Origin: Bacteroidales bacterium
GTDB lineage: Bacteria > Bacteroidota > Bacteroidia > Bacteroidales > JAEINX01
DNA length: 33,230 nt
Assembly: GCA_016342645.1 (NCBI GenBank)
Contig: JAEINX010000040.1
Location: 1-33,230 of the forward strand
Direction of reading: 5' to 3'
The first letter of the stretch is position 1. The number at the start of each line of letters is the position of its first letter. Position numbers and translations under genes: made by a program. The notes beneath the pieces were generated by a model that had not been told where the DNA came from, did not search any database, and was given only the letters and a program-made list of their open reading frames with translations. Shown in pieces: positions 1-11,862 of the stretch.

Positions 1-4
1 ATTG

Positions 5-79
5 TCGGGGTGAGAGGATTCGAACCTCCGACCTCGTCGTCCCGAACGACGCGCGCTAACCGGGCTGCGCTACACCCCG
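5..79 (-). tRNA. tRNA-Pro (anticodon CGG)
   Basis: The reverse complement folds as a full cloverleaf. The 7-bp acceptor stem is CGGGGTG/CACCCCG with discriminator A, the D arm contains AGCCCGGTTA, the anticodon stem is CGTCG/CGACG around loop TTCGGGA, and the T arm is GGAGG-TTCGAAT-CCTCT. The loop places CGG at positions 34-36, which reads CCG (proline), and G37 is the base usual in tRNA-Pro. CCA is not encoded, since the bases after the discriminator are CAAT. The gene is 75 nt long and complete. Confidence 0.95.
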
Positions 80-168
80 TAAACAAATTTATTCGTGCAA
101 ATATACCATTGTTTATAATTTTGCGTTAGTTTTTTTTCTAACAAAAAATGAATTTTCGATTTTCTTTT

Positions 169-176
169 TATATTTG
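169..176 (+). promoter_or_regulatory. Putative -7 promoter element (TATATTTG)
   Basis: TATATTTG fits the Bacteroidota housekeeping -7 consensus TAnnTTTG and lies 42 bases before the start codon of the TPR gene at 219. I see no clear TTTG -33 element at the usual spacing, so the assignment rests on the -7 box and its position alone. Confidence 0.4.
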
Positions 177-218
177 CGAACGAAAAATAAATAATAAATA
201 TCTAAATAAGTAAAAATT

Positions 219-1187
219 ATGAAATTATTAACTAAGAATTCTTTAAAATTTTTTTTAACGGCACTATTTTTCAGCCTGTTTTTTATGGGATTTTCACAAT
301 CTTTAAGCGAAGCCGCAGAATATTATAACTCGGGAAACGATCAGTTCTCGGCAAAAGATTATGCTACCTCTATAGACTCTTATAATAACTGTATAGATGC
401 TTGCTTAATGCTTGGTGCGCAGGGTAATGACCTTAGAGCAAAAGCTGAAAAACAACTTGCCAATGCATATTACAAACATGCTATAAATTTATATAAAGGA
501 AAGAAATTCGATCAAGCAATAAATACTTTTAAAAAAGCCGGTGAGCAAGCTAAGACGTTAGGTGATACAAAATTACAGAAAAAAGCTTTGGCTTATGTTC
601 CCAAGGTTTATACTTCGGTTGGCCTGGGATTAATTAAAAAGAAAGACTATCCAAATGCAATGGAAAAGTTTAATAAAGCACTCCTATTAAACCCAAAATA
701 TAATAAAGCCTACTACGGGCAAGGTTTGGTTTACAAGGAAAAGGGTGAAACTGAAAATTTTAAAAAAGCCTTTGACAAAGTTATTGAAATTGGTCCAGAA
801 GAAGATAAAACTGTTATTAATTCCAAAGAAATTGCGCAAAACTATTTTATTTCAGAAGGCGGAATGGCTGTCCAGAAAGAACATTATGACAAAGCAATTG
901 ATTTATTAAATTCGTCGTTTTCTTATGGTGATAAAGATGCAAACGCATATTATTTTATTGCTTTAGCTTACAATGGGAAAAAACAATGGGCAAAAGCAGT
1001 TGAAGCCGGAAATAAAGCTCTTGAATTTGAAAAAAATAATAAAACCAATATTTATTTTGTTCTCGGTAATGCCTACCAAGGCACAGGAGATAAACTAGCA
1101 GCTTGCAATGCTTATAAAAATGTTACTTCAGGCCCAAATGTTGATGCTGCAAAACATCAAATGAAAGAAGTATTAAAATGTAATTAG
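219..1187 (+). CDS. Secreted tetratricopeptide repeat (TPR) protein
   Basis: This is a 322-residue protein with a signal peptide at about residues 1-26 (basic MKLLTKNSLK, hydrophobic core, ending GFSQ), so it is exported. The rest is alpha-helical with repeated TPR signatures: paired helices with A/Y/G at TPR positions around residues 30-65, 85-115, 135-165 (DYPNAMEKFNKALLLNP), 167-195 (AYYGQGLVYKEKGE), 215-235, 240-270 (WAKAVEAGNKALEFE) and 275-300 (YFVLGNAYQGTGD). TPR arrays are protein-interaction scaffolds, and no catalytic domain is visible. The partner is unknown. The ATG at 219 is supported by the signal peptide and an upstream -7 box. The gene stands alone, with a terminator about 125 bases downstream. 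Family placement is sure; the specific role is not. Confidence 0.85.
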   Translation: MKLLTKNSLKFFLTALFFSLFFMGFSQSLSEAAEYYNSGNDQFSAKDYATSIDSYNNCIDACLMLGAQGNDLRAKAEKQLANAYYKHAINLYKGKKFDQAINTFKKAGEQAKTLGDTKLQKKALAYVPKVYTSVGLGLIKKKDYPNAMEKFNKALLLNPKYNKAYYGQGLVYKEKGETENFKKAFDKVIEIGPEEDKTVINSKEIAQNYFISEGGMAVQKEHYDKAIDLLNSSFSYGDKDANAYYFIALAYNGKKQWAKAVEAGNKALEFEKNNKTNIYFVLGNAYQGTGDKLAACNAYKNVTSGPNVDAAKHQMKEVLKCN

Positions 1188-1310
1188 TGGTTGCTGATAA
1201 TGTTCGTTTTTTTTATTATCGAAAATGAACATAATGCATTAAATACTGACTTTATGGACAAACACTTATTAAAAGTCTGAATCCAAAAGAAAGAAAAAAT
1301 TCTTATTATA

Positions 1311-1344
1311 AAAATGTCAAACCAAAAAGGTTTGGCATTTTTTT
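1311..1344 (+). terminator. Rho-independent terminator upstream of dnaG
   Basis: An 11-bp stem (AATGTCAAACC paired with GGTTTGGCATT, one G-U pair) with a 5-base A loop is followed by a run of seven T. It lies 124 bases past the TPR stop codon and before dnaG, so it probably ends the TPR transcript. In the stretch between, GTTCGTTTT (1202-1210) and AAAATGAAC (1222-1230) form another weak hairpin without a T run. Confidence 0.8.
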
Positions 1345-1457
1345 GTTGCATTTAAATAACTCTCTATGTTTTTTTATAATTTTCCAATCTATAAAAAAAC
1401 ATTGATGGTAGAAAACCTCGATTTTATTATTTAATTTCGCTTTAAATTTTATGTATC

Positions 1458-3407
1458 TTGATAAAACCCGAAACAATACAAACCATATTTGAAACAGCAC
1501 GGATTGACGAGGTTGTCGGAGATTTTGTTAATCTGAAAAAGCGGGGTGTGAACATGATTGGATTATGTCCTTTTCATGATGAAAAAACACCTTCGTTTAC
1601 TGTTTCGCCGGCAAAAGGAATATACAAATGCTTCGGTTGTGGCAAAGGAGGTAATGCTGTTAATTTCATAATGGAACACGAGCATTATTCCTATCCTGAA
1701 GCCTTAAAATATCTTGCCAAAAAGTATGGAATTGAAATTATTGAGGAAAAACAAACTGCCGAACAATTACAAGCCTTAGACGAAAAAGAAAGCCTTTTTA
1801 ATGTTACGGCTTTTGCACAGAAATATTTTTCAGATAATTTATTTAATAAAGACGAAGGAAAAGCCATCGGCTTATCATATTTTAAAAGCAAACGAAATTA
1901 TAATGAAGCCACAATAAAAAAGTTTGAACTTGGATATTGTATCGATAAATGGGCTGATTTTACTGAACATGCCACAAAAAATGCTTACAAACTAAAACAT
2001 CTGGTAAAAAGCGGTTTAACTGTTGCAAAAAATGATAATCATTTCGACAGATTTGCTGCAAGGGTTATGTTCCCAATTCACAACCTGACCGGAAAAGTGA
2101 TTGGTTTTGGTGGCAGAATTTTATCTTCTGAGAAAAGTAAGGCAAAATATGTTAATTCTCCTGAGTCCGAAATTTATAATAAAAGCAAGGTTCTTTATGG
2201 TATTTATTTTTCAAAAAATTCAATAATAAATAAAGATAATTGTCTTCTTGTTGAGGGATATACCGATGTAATTTCTTTGTACCAGGCAGGTATCGAAAAC
2301 GTAGTTTCGTCTTCCGGCACTTCTCTTACCAAAGATCAAATCAAACTGATTAAAAGATATTCGAAAAACATTACGATTTTATATGATGGTGATCCTGCCG
2401 GAATTAAGGCTTCTTTTCGTGGGATAGATATGATACTCGAAGAGGGTTTAAATGTTAGAATTGTACTTTTCCCGGATGGTGAAGACCCTGATTCTTATTC
2501 AATGAATCACAGTTCATCGGAAGTTGAAAAATTTTTAAATGATAATGCTGTTGATTTTATTACATTTAAAACAAATTTGCTTTTAGAAGAAACCAAAAAC
2601 GATCCTATTAAAAAAGCCGGATTGATAAAAGAAATCGTAAACACGATTGCTTTAATTCCTGATGGGATTTTTCGTGCCACTTATGTGAAAGAATGCAGTA
2701 GTTTGATGGACACACCCGAACAAACTTTAATGAATGAACTAAACAAGATCATTCGCAAAAGATTTTCGGATAAAAACAAATTTGTCAGGGAGGTGATAGT
2801 TCCCGAACAGGATGTTATTTCTATTGAGGCCAAAACACTTGAATTTGAAAATATTCTTGAAAATCAGGAGAGGGAACTTATTAGAATGCTTTTAATGTAT
2901 GGAACAAAAGATATATTTTTCACGGAAATTAATGAGGATAATAGGAATGTTGAAGTTGCAATAAAAGTTGCCGAATACATCACCTCGGATATTAAAAATG
3001 ATGAATTAAGTTTTAACAACCCTGATTATCAGATAATATTTGATGAAATTGCTTCGGATATTGATAAAGGAGTTTTTCACGATGACCGATATTTTATTAA
3101 TCATCATAATGAAAATATTTTAAAAATTGCTGTTGACATTTTAAGTTCCCGATACGAATTAAGCGAAAATTGGAAAAAGCATCGCATTTTAGTAAAAACG
3201 GAAACTAATATGCTGAAATATGCCATAACTTCAACATTATTTTCTTTAAAGGCAAAAAAGCTTGACTTGCTGATCACTGAAAACCAAAAAGAAATGAAAG
3301 CAGCTACGACAGAAGAAGATTTATTAATTCTCCAGAAAAAACATATTGAGTTAAAGAAAACAAGTTTGTTAATTAATAAGGAGTTGAGCAGGATTATTAT
3401 TAAATAA
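1458..3407 (+). CDS. dnaG: DNA primase DnaG
   Basis: DnaG synthesises the short RNA primers for Okazaki fragments and works with the replicative helicase DnaB. The 649-residue protein has an N-terminal CHC2 zinc-binding domain (C37-x2-H40, C58-x2-C61, with CPFHDEKTPSF and KCFGCGKGG). A primase core follows (about 120-250), then a Toprim fold with VEGYTD (E266) and YDGDPAG (D310, D312). The C-terminal helicase-interaction region (about 470-649) is diverged. The start is the TTG at 1458: it gives MIKPETIQ, matching the usual Bacteroidota DnaG N-terminus, while the nearby ATG at 1451 is out of frame and ends quickly. TAATTTCG at 1432-1439 resembles a -7 box. The gene is monocistronic, and no terminator is evident after it. 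Confidence 0.96.
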   Translation: MIKPETIQTIFETARIDEVVGDFVNLKKRGVNMIGLCPFHDEKTPSFTVSPAKGIYKCFGCGKGGNAVNFIMEHEHYSYPEALKYLAKKYGIEIIEEKQTAEQLQALDEKESLFNVTAFAQKYFSDNLFNKDEGKAIGLSYFKSKRNYNEATIKKFELGYCIDKWADFTEHATKNAYKLKHLVKSGLTVAKNDNHFDRFAARVMFPIHNLTGKVIGFGGRILSSEKSKAKYVNSPESEIYNKSKVLYGIYFSKNSIINKDNCLLVEGYTDVISLYQAGIENVVSSSGTSLTKDQIKLIKRYSKNITILYDGDPAGIKASFRGIDMILEEGLNVRIVLFPDGEDPDSYSMNHSSSEVEKFLNDNAVDFITFKTNLLLEETKNDPIKKAGLIKEIVNTIALIPDGIFRATYVKECSSLMDTPEQTLMNELNKIIRKRFSDKNKFVREVIVPEQDVISIEAKTLEFENILENQERELIRMLLMYGTKDIFFTEINEDNRNVEVAIKVAEYITSDIKNDELSFNNPDYQIIFDEIASDIDKGVFHDDRYFINHHNENILKIAVDILSSRYELSENWKKHRILVKTETNMLKYAITSTLFSLKAKKLDLLITENQKEMKAATTEEDLLILQKKHIELKKTSLLINKELSRIIIK

Positions 3408-3457
3408 AACTATTACTTTTAAAATGAAACGAATATAAAAAATATAAACTCCGACAT

Positions 3458-3562
3458 TTATTTAATGTTTTTCACTTTTATCGGATTTTGCCTTGTATCA
3501 AAAACATCTGAAATTTCAACTCGATTCTTATTAATATTTGTCCAATAAATTCCTAACTCCAT
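3458..3562 (-). pseudogene. Remnant of a ParE/RelE-family toxin (internal deletion)
   Basis: A 34-residue frame starts MELGIYWTNINKN and ends with VFDTRQNP plus a short basic tail. ParE/RelE-superfamily toxins of Bacteroidota are about 95-105 residues. They commonly begin ME-x-x-IYW and end with a strand such as IYW-x-N-x-x-KNRVEI followed by VFDTRQNP. Here the beginning and end are joined and the middle (helices and central sheet) is missing. Because both ends of the parent carry an IYW segment, deletion between short repeats is a plausible cause (inference). It lies directly after a small antitoxin-like gene on the same strand, in toxin position. It cannot encode an active toxin. The family assignment rests on recall of the motif, not on a search. 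Confidence 0.6.
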
Positions 3563-3578
3563 TTTTCAATTTCTGATA

Positions 3579-3797
3579 TTAACTTTTTGACTCTGTTAAT
3601 CTTCCTTTTTTTGAGTCCTCTAATGAGATGTCTATCCTTTTGTTGAATTCTTCCAGAGTCATAGGATATATCTTTGGGGAGGAAGTCTTTTTCCCTCCTT
3701 TCTTCAGTAACTGTTCAAGTTGAGAAATTATTTCTTCATTCTGCAATTTAAGAAATTCTATAATAAATGATATTTTTCTTGTTTGTATATCCATCAT
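3579..3797 (-). CDS. Small antitoxin-like protein with frameshifted C-terminus
   Basis: This 72-residue protein (MMDIQTRK start) has a helical N-terminus with hydrophobic spacing (ISFIIEFLKLQNEEIISQL) and an acidic middle containing MTLEEFNKRIDISLEDS. That is the layout of small antitoxin or addiction-module components paired with ParE/RelE toxins in Bacteroidota. The C-terminus looks frameshifted. Directly after the present stop (3579-3581), the next frame reads LISEIEKWS and stops at 3553, where it would overlap the toxin start at 3562 by 10 bases. That is a classic antitoxin/toxin overlap. One missing base near 3581-3587 would explain it. The start could be either of two adjacent ATG codons. 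A promoter candidate lies just upstream. If expressed, it would be an orphan antitoxin. Confidence 0.6.
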   Translation of the reverse strand: MMDIQTRKISFIIEFLKLQNEEIISQLEQLLKKGGKKTSSPKIYPMTLEEFNKRIDISLEDSKKGRLTESKS

Positions 3798-3811
3798 TTA
3801 TTGATTTTAAT

Positions 3812-3840
3812 CAAAAGTACAAATTATTTTTAAAAACAAA
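3812..3840 (-). promoter_or_regulatory. Putative promoter of the antitoxin-like gene
   Basis: On the minus strand TTTG (3837-3840) and TACTTTTG (3812-3819, fitting TAnnTTTG) are separated by 17 bases, within the range described for Bacteroidota promoters. The -7 box is 14 bases from the start codon at 3797, so the leader would be very short. Confidence 0.5.
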
Positions 3841-3871
3841 GGATTATCTTGTGATTGTTTCTAAAACTTTT

Positions 3872-4852
3872 TTAATTCATAAATTCCACAATCTTTTCTT
3901 CATCAATCAGATTCATACATTTAAAATGTTTTTTGGGGCATTTTTTAAACCCAATTTTACTGCAAGGCCGGCAATTCAAATTTTTGACTTCAACAATTAA
4001 AGAGTTTTCTTTTACTACTTCCGGCAAATAAGGATACATTCCAAAAGCCGGGACAGTATTCCCCCAAACCGATACAATTTTCTTTTTATAAGCTGCTGCA
4101 ATATGCATTAAACCTGTGTCGTTTGTGATAACTTTTTCGGATAGAAAAATTAACGAAGCCGATTGATTTATAGAATATTTACCACATGAATTATAAACTT
4201 TATCGCCAAAATTCTTTTGTATTATTTCTCCTTTTTCAAAATCTTCGGGGCCACCGAGCAAGATAATCGGTTTATCTATTTTTTTACAAATAGAAATAAT
4301 CTTATCCTCGGGAAGCATTTTTGTTGAATGCTTCCCACCAATTACAAAGCCAACAAATCCATTTCTGTGTGTTTCCGGTAATTGCGATCTTTCAATTTTA
4401 TTATTTTCATCAATAAAAAAATCAAGTCCTTTATTATCGTTTTTTATTCCGAGAGATTTTATCGCCTGAAAATATCGATCAACAATGTGAATATCGGGAA
4501 GAAAATTTCTTTTAAAATTTACTAAAATCCATTTCTGAATATTCAATTTATTAAACGAAGCTGAAGGTTTTTTAAGTTTTTTCTTAACAAGATAAGTCCT
4601 TATATTATTATGAAGATCAACCACAAAATCAAAGCCTTCTTTGTAAAGTTGAGGGATTATTTCGTTAACATCTTTTTCGATTGAATGTACTTTGTCAATG
4701 TTCGGATTGTTTTCCACAATTGAAACAAAAGCTTTTTTTGTCAAAAAATGAAGCTCACAATCCATTATTTGATTCTTCAAACAACGAACTATAGGTGATG
4801 TTAAAACAATATCACCAATTGAACTGAATCGTATGACAAGTATTTTTTTCAA
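3872..4852 (-). CDS. Glycosyltransferase family 9 (heptosyltransferase-like)
   Basis: GT9 enzymes transfer sugars such as ADP-heptose to lipopolysaccharide or other surface glycans at the cytoplasmic face of the inner membrane. The 326-residue protein has the GT9 (GT-B fold) signatures. The N-terminal strand and loop is KILVIRFSSIGDIVLTSP, with D13. There is a Rossmann strand at KPIILLGGPED (about 194-204), and the donor-site motif TNDTGLMHIAAA (243-254) is followed by VSVWGNT. No signal peptide is present. The C-terminus carries four cysteines (294, 297, 305, 312) in CRPC...C...C spacing. The gene is last in a minus-strand operon, 4 bases after the sugar MFS transporter, and is the only biosynthetic gene there. 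The substrate is unknown; the heptosyltransferase label is by family only. Confidence 0.85.
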   Translation of the reverse strand: MKKILVIRFSSIGDIVLTSPIVRCLKNQIMDCELHFLTKKAFVSIVENNPNIDKVHSIEKDVNEIIPQLYKEGFDFVVDLHNNIRTYLVKKKLKKPSASFNKLNIQKWILVNFKRNFLPDIHIVDRYFQAIKSLGIKNDNKGLDFFIDENNKIERSQLPETHRNGFVGFVIGGKHSTKMLPEDKIISICKKIDKPIILLGGPEDFEKGEIIQKNFGDKVYNSCGKYSINQSASLIFLSEKVITNDTGLMHIAAAYKKKIVSVWGNTVPAFGMYPYLPEVVKENSLIVEVKNLNCRPCSKIGFKKCPKKHFKCMNLIDEEKIVEFMN

Positions 4853-4856
4853 TTCT

Positions 4857-6152
4857 TTATTTTTTCCTTTTCCACGATTTCAATTTATGACCTTTGGTGG
4901 CGAAATATAAAATATAAATATAACAAGGAACCATAATCCAATAAGCTTGTTGCGAACCTATAGAGTCAACATCGGAGAGATACCCATAAAGCAAAGGTAA
5001 AATTGCCCCTCCGGCAATACCCATTATCAACAATGCTGAACCTGTTTTCATAAATTTACCTAAACCATCAATAGCGAGAGGCCAAATTGCAGGCCACATT
5101 ATTGAATTAGCAAAACCTAAAGCAGCTATCATTAAAATTGAAGTGTATCCGTTTGTAAGAATTGCTATTATCGAAAAAATCACACCAAGTATTGCAAAGT
5201 ATTTCAACGCTTTCGATTGAGAAATAAAATGAGGTATTGCTATGATACCGACAAAATACCCGACAATCATAGCTCCGAGAGTGAAAGAGGCAAAAAATTT
5301 GGCTTCGGAAAAATCGAAACCCAAAAAATTGCCATAACTTATTAAAGTATCAACGGCTATAACTTCAACACCTACATAAAGAAAAATACACAAAACACCT
5401 AACCATAAATAAGGGAATTGAGCTAAACTTGTTTTTTCATTCTTAGATTTATTATCATTTTCTTCAATTTCATCATCCACGTCCGGCAAAGGCGAAAGCC
5501 TGACTAAACCTCCTAAAACAACCAAAACAACCGCCATAATTACATAAGGTAAAATTGCTTTTGTTGCCAGAGCATCCAACTCAATTGTTTTTGAAACAGA
5601 ATCCAAGTCAGCCAGTTTTATTACCAGATCATCGATACCTTCTAAAACTACCGCGCCAAGAATTATAGGACTGAGTATTCCGGCAAATTTATTTGCAACT
5701 CCCATAATACTAATTCGTTTTGCTGCACTTTCAATGGGTCCGATAATAGTTACATACGGATTAGATGCGGTTTGTAAAATTGCCAAACCCGCTCCCTGAA
5801 CAAAAAGTCCGGTAAGAAATAAACCGTAAGTGCGAGTCATTGCAGCGGGTATAAAAATAAGTGCTCCAACAGCCATAGTTATCAAACCTAAGGACATACC
5901 GTTTTTAAATCCGGTCTTTTTTAATACTGCACTTGAAGGCAAAGCCATTACAAAATATGAAATATAAAATGCAAAGGTTACCCAAAATGATTCAAAATTT
6001 GTTAGTTCACACGAGATTCTTAAATAAGGAATTAATGTAGCATTCAACCAGGTAACAAATCCGAAAATAAAAAACAGAATTCCTATTATTGTTATAGATA
6101 AAATATAACTTCCGTTATTTTTATTATTTGATTTTAATTTGCTTTTTGACAT
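4857..6152 (-). CDS. Sugar MFS transporter, FucP/GluP family
   Basis: This inner-membrane proton-coupled symporter imports a monosaccharide; family members carry fucose, glucose/galactose or GlcNAc. The 431-residue protein has 12 hydrophobic segments and a short charged loop (about residues 230-242, DDEIEENDNKSKNEK) in the middle. Family signatures include FIFGFVTWLN (28-37) and QTASNPYVTIIGP (127-139). It lies downstream of GH2 beta-galactosidase and GH20 hexosaminidase genes, so galactose, glucose or GlcNAc are the likely cargoes (inference from context). A 125-base gap with an inverted repeat separates it from the GH2 gene, and only 4 bases separate it from the GT9 gene. Confidence 0.88.
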   Translation of the reverse strand: MSKSKLKSNNKNNGSYILSITIIGILFFIFGFVTWLNATLIPYLRISCELTNFESFWVTFAFYISYFVMALPSSAVLKKTGFKNGMSLGLITMAVGALIFIPAAMTRTYGLFLTGLFVQGAGLAILQTASNPYVTIIGPIESAAKRISIMGVANKFAGILSPIILGAVVLEGIDDLVIKLADLDSVSKTIELDALATKAILPYVIMAVVLVVLGGLVRLSPLPDVDDEIEENDNKSKNEKTSLAQFPYLWLGVLCIFLYVGVEVIAVDTLISYGNFLGFDFSEAKFFASFTLGAMIVGYFVGIIAIPHFISQSKALKYFAILGVIFSIIAILTNGYTSILMIAALGFANSIMWPAIWPLAIDGLGKFMKTGSALLIMGIAGGAILPLLYGYLSDVDSIGSQQAYWIMVPCYIYILYFATKGHKLKSWKRKK

Positions 6153-6207
6153 ATTTGATTAATTATTAGATTTTTATTTGCTTTTGAAGGTGAGTATAGA
6201 GGTAAAA

Positions 6208-6258
6208 GGGAAATAAGGGTATAAGGTTTTGGTGTGGCCCCTATTTCCCTTATTTCCC
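6208..6258. repeat. Intergenic inverted repeat between GH2 and MFS genes
   Basis: GGGAAATAAGGG (6208-6219) pairs perfectly with CCCTTATTTCCC (6247-6258), giving a 12-bp stem with a 27-base loop. No T run follows on the minus strand, so it is not a typical terminator. It could act as an RNA stability element or partial terminator between the two operon genes. A similar polypyrimidine tract containing CCTTTATAC occurs near 14541-14570. Confidence 0.6.
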
Positions 6259-6277
6259 TATCTCCTTTATACATCAT

Positions 6278-9469
<3,192 letters not shown>

Positions 9470-11845
9470 TTATTCAATGATAATTTCGTCTGCAAAAATC
9501 CATGCCTTATTTCCTGCAGCAGAATGCTTTTGAGGACAATTTCCAATATTTTTTGCAATAATTTTAATATATTTTGCTTCGATTTTTTCATTCAAATCTA
9601 TCACAAAATCTTCAATAAATGCCATTTCTTTCATTGGTGAAATATCGTTTTCGATTTTTCCTATGCTTTTAAAGTTTTTACCGTCGTCAGAAATAAAGTA
9701 TTCCACTGAAGCCGGAAGAAATATCCATTTTCTTTGGATTTGCAGAAAACTACAAGAAATTTTGCTAAGCACCGAAGAGCTTTTAAGATCAATTACAGCA
9801 ATTAAATCATCTCCCTGAAATCCCTGCCAGCAATTATCATCGTGATTTAGGCTACCATTAACTCCATCAAGGAGGCTGTTTTCACCCTGTGCTTTATATT
9901 TAAAACTGTATTTATTTTTTAGTTCAAGATTTTTTCCTAATCCCTTATGAATAGATATTGTTTTTTCAGAAATTTTTTCAACTAATTTTCCATCCTTAAA
10001 AAAACCTGCTTTAATATTTGTAGTCGAATCGATATCAAAAGTTTTTGAATAAAGCAAGGAATTAACATCGGGATCAGAACCGTCGGTTGTGTAGTGAATT
10101 TCGGGTTTGTAAATTTCACTTTCAAGGCAAGCAGATACTTTTCCGGAAGTATCGGTAATAGTTTTTATATCTATTTCAAATGAACCCTCGCAATAGTTAA
10201 CATTTAATTTTTCTAGTCTTTTAAAATGATTATTTAATCGTTTAATAAATCTTTCCCAGTTTTGTCTTTTCTTTGGTGTCCAAGCTACCTCAGCCAAAGC
10301 TATCATTCTCGGGAAAGCCATATACTCGGCATGTTCGAGAGTTGATATATATTCGGTCCAAATATTACCCTGTACTCCAAGGATATGTTTTTGTTCTTCA
10401 TCATTCAAAACAGGTGGTGTAGGATCGAAAGAATATACTTTTTTTAGCGAAGTCAAACCACCGATTGCTTTAGGTTGAAAATTAGGATCGGCCTGATAAT
10501 AATCAAAATAACAATGTGATGTTGGTGTCATAATTACATCATGCCCTTGCTGTGCCGCTTCTATTCCACCATCAAGGCCTCGCCATGACATTACAGTAGC
10601 TTCAGGTGCAAGTCCACCGTCAAGAATTTCGTCCCACCCGATTAGCTTTTTATTTTTTGAATTAAGAAATTTTTCTATTCTTTTAATAAAATAACTTTGT
10701 AATTCTTCTTCATTTTGAAGTCCTTCGTCTTTAATTCTTTTCTGGCATTTTTTACAGGCTTTCCATCTTGTTTTGTCGACTTCGTCTCCACCGATGTGAA
10801 TATAATCAGAAGGGAAAAGTTCGGCGACTTCGCTTAAAACATTTTCTAAAAACTCAAAAGTTTTTTCGTTTCCGGCACATAAAACATCAATATTTGGCCA
10901 ATAGCTACCTGTTTGCACTTCCATTTTTTTTCCGCGACACGATAATTCAGGGAAGGCTGCAAAAATTTCGCTGCTATGCCCCGGCATTTCTATTTCGGGA
11001 ATAATTTCAATGTTTCTTTCTTTTGCAAACTCAATGATTTCTTTGATGTCTTCTTGTGTATAAAATCCACCATAAGTCGCTTTTTCGCCGGGTTTTCCAA
11101 GTTCACGATTTCTCCATGCTTGATCTTCATGATCGACTCTCCATGCACAAATATCAGTTAGCTCAGGATATTTTTTAATTTCAATTCGCCAACCGTTGTC
11201 GTCTGTCAGATGCCAATGAAAAACATTCATTTTATACATTGCCATCAAATCAATAAATTTCTTAATAAATTCTTTAGGAAAAAAATGCCGTGATACATCA
11301 AGATGCATTCCACGGTAAGAATATTGCGGTTTGTCGTAAATACGAAGACATGGAATTTTCCAGTCTATTCCTTGTTCTTCATTTTTTTTATCAAGAACTT
11401 CATTTGGCAAGAGTTGTAAAAGCGATTGAATACCATAGAATACTCCTGAAGGTTCATTAGATTGTATGGTGATCTTTGTAAGGTCAACTTGTAATTTATA
11501 TCCTTCATCACCAAGCTTATTATCAGAAAGATTTGAGGAAAGAATCATTACATTATCAATTGATTTCGCTTCTGAAATATCGGAAACACTTATGTTGAAA
11601 TCTGTTGCATTATTAATGATTTTTGCAAGATATTCGCCGAGTTTTTGCATTTCCGCATTTCCATCTTCAGTTAGAATGGCCGTTTCTGAATTTAATTCAA
11701 ATTCAAACTCACCCTCCCATACCGACATTCTATCAGGACACGGAATAATATTTATTTGATGAATCTTTTTTGAATTATTACATGAAAACAACGACATCGC
11801 TGCGATAATAATAATAATTTTAATTTTTGTGCTAAGTTTTTTCAC
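9470..11845 (-). CDS. GH20 beta-N-acetylhexosaminidase lipoprotein
   Basis: It removes terminal GlcNAc or GalNAc from glycans by substrate-assisted catalysis. The 791-residue protein has a lipoprotein signal peptide (lipobox ending at C22, AAMSLFSC), so it is anchored to a membrane. A GH20 N-terminal domain (about 30-165) precedes the TIM barrel (about 170-520), which has YRGMHLDVSRHFFP, FHWHLTDDNGWR and the catalytic pair D354-E355 in HIGGDEVDKT. After the barrel come a chitobiase-type C-terminal domain (about 565-640, with YTTDGSDP) and a discoidin-like/F5-8C-type carbohydrate-binding domain (about 650-791). The gene is second in the minus-strand operon, between the esterase (17-base gap) and the GH2 beta-galactosidase. 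That pairing fits sequential removal of Gal and GlcNAc from LacNAc-type glycans. Confidence 0.93.
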   Translation of the reverse strand: MKKLSTKIKIIIIIAAMSLFSCNNSKKIHQINIIPCPDRMSVWEGEFEFELNSETAILTEDGNAEMQKLGEYLAKIINNATDFNISVSDISEAKSIDNVMILSSNLSDNKLGDEGYKLQVDLTKITIQSNEPSGVFYGIQSLLQLLPNEVLDKKNEEQGIDWKIPCLRIYDKPQYSYRGMHLDVSRHFFPKEFIKKFIDLMAMYKMNVFHWHLTDDNGWRIEIKKYPELTDICAWRVDHEDQAWRNRELGKPGEKATYGGFYTQEDIKEIIEFAKERNIEIIPEIEMPGHSSEIFAAFPELSCRGKKMEVQTGSYWPNIDVLCAGNEKTFEFLENVLSEVAELFPSDYIHIGGDEVDKTRWKACKKCQKRIKDEGLQNEEELQSYFIKRIEKFLNSKNKKLIGWDEILDGGLAPEATVMSWRGLDGGIEAAQQGHDVIMTPTSHCYFDYYQADPNFQPKAIGGLTSLKKVYSFDPTPPVLNDEEQKHILGVQGNIWTEYISTLEHAEYMAFPRMIALAEVAWTPKKRQNWERFIKRLNNHFKRLEKLNVNYCEGSFEIDIKTITDTSGKVSACLESEIYKPEIHYTTDGSDPDVNSLLYSKTFDIDSTTNIKAGFFKDGKLVEKISEKTISIHKGLGKNLELKNKYSFKYKAQGENSLLDGVNGSLNHDDNCWQGFQGDDLIAVIDLKSSSVLSKISCSFLQIQRKWIFLPASVEYFISDDGKNFKSIGKIENDISPMKEMAFIEDFVIDLNEKIEAKYIKIIAKNIGNCPQKHSAAGNKAWIFADEIIIE

Positions 11846-11862
11846 AATTCTTATGTTAGATT

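Noticed and set aside
131-147. A 17-base tract (T run, CTAACA, A run) also present near 19731-19747
   Set aside because: The match is mostly homopolymer around a six-base core and is expected in AT-rich intergenic DNA; not called a repeat family.
1254-1280. Eight-codon frame (MDKHLLKV) before the terminator at 1311
   Set aside because: It is too short to support as a gene; no conserved motif or ribosome binding site is visible.
1306-1500. 64-codon minus-strand frame across the dnaG start
   Set aside because: It covers the terminator hairpin and the beginning of dnaG, is low-complexity and basic/aromatic, and has no start context.
11466-11759. 97-codon open frame opposite the GH20 gene
   Set aside because: It is antisense to the signal peptide and N-terminal domain of the GH20 protein, and its Ser/Ile-rich composition is typical of a shadow frame.
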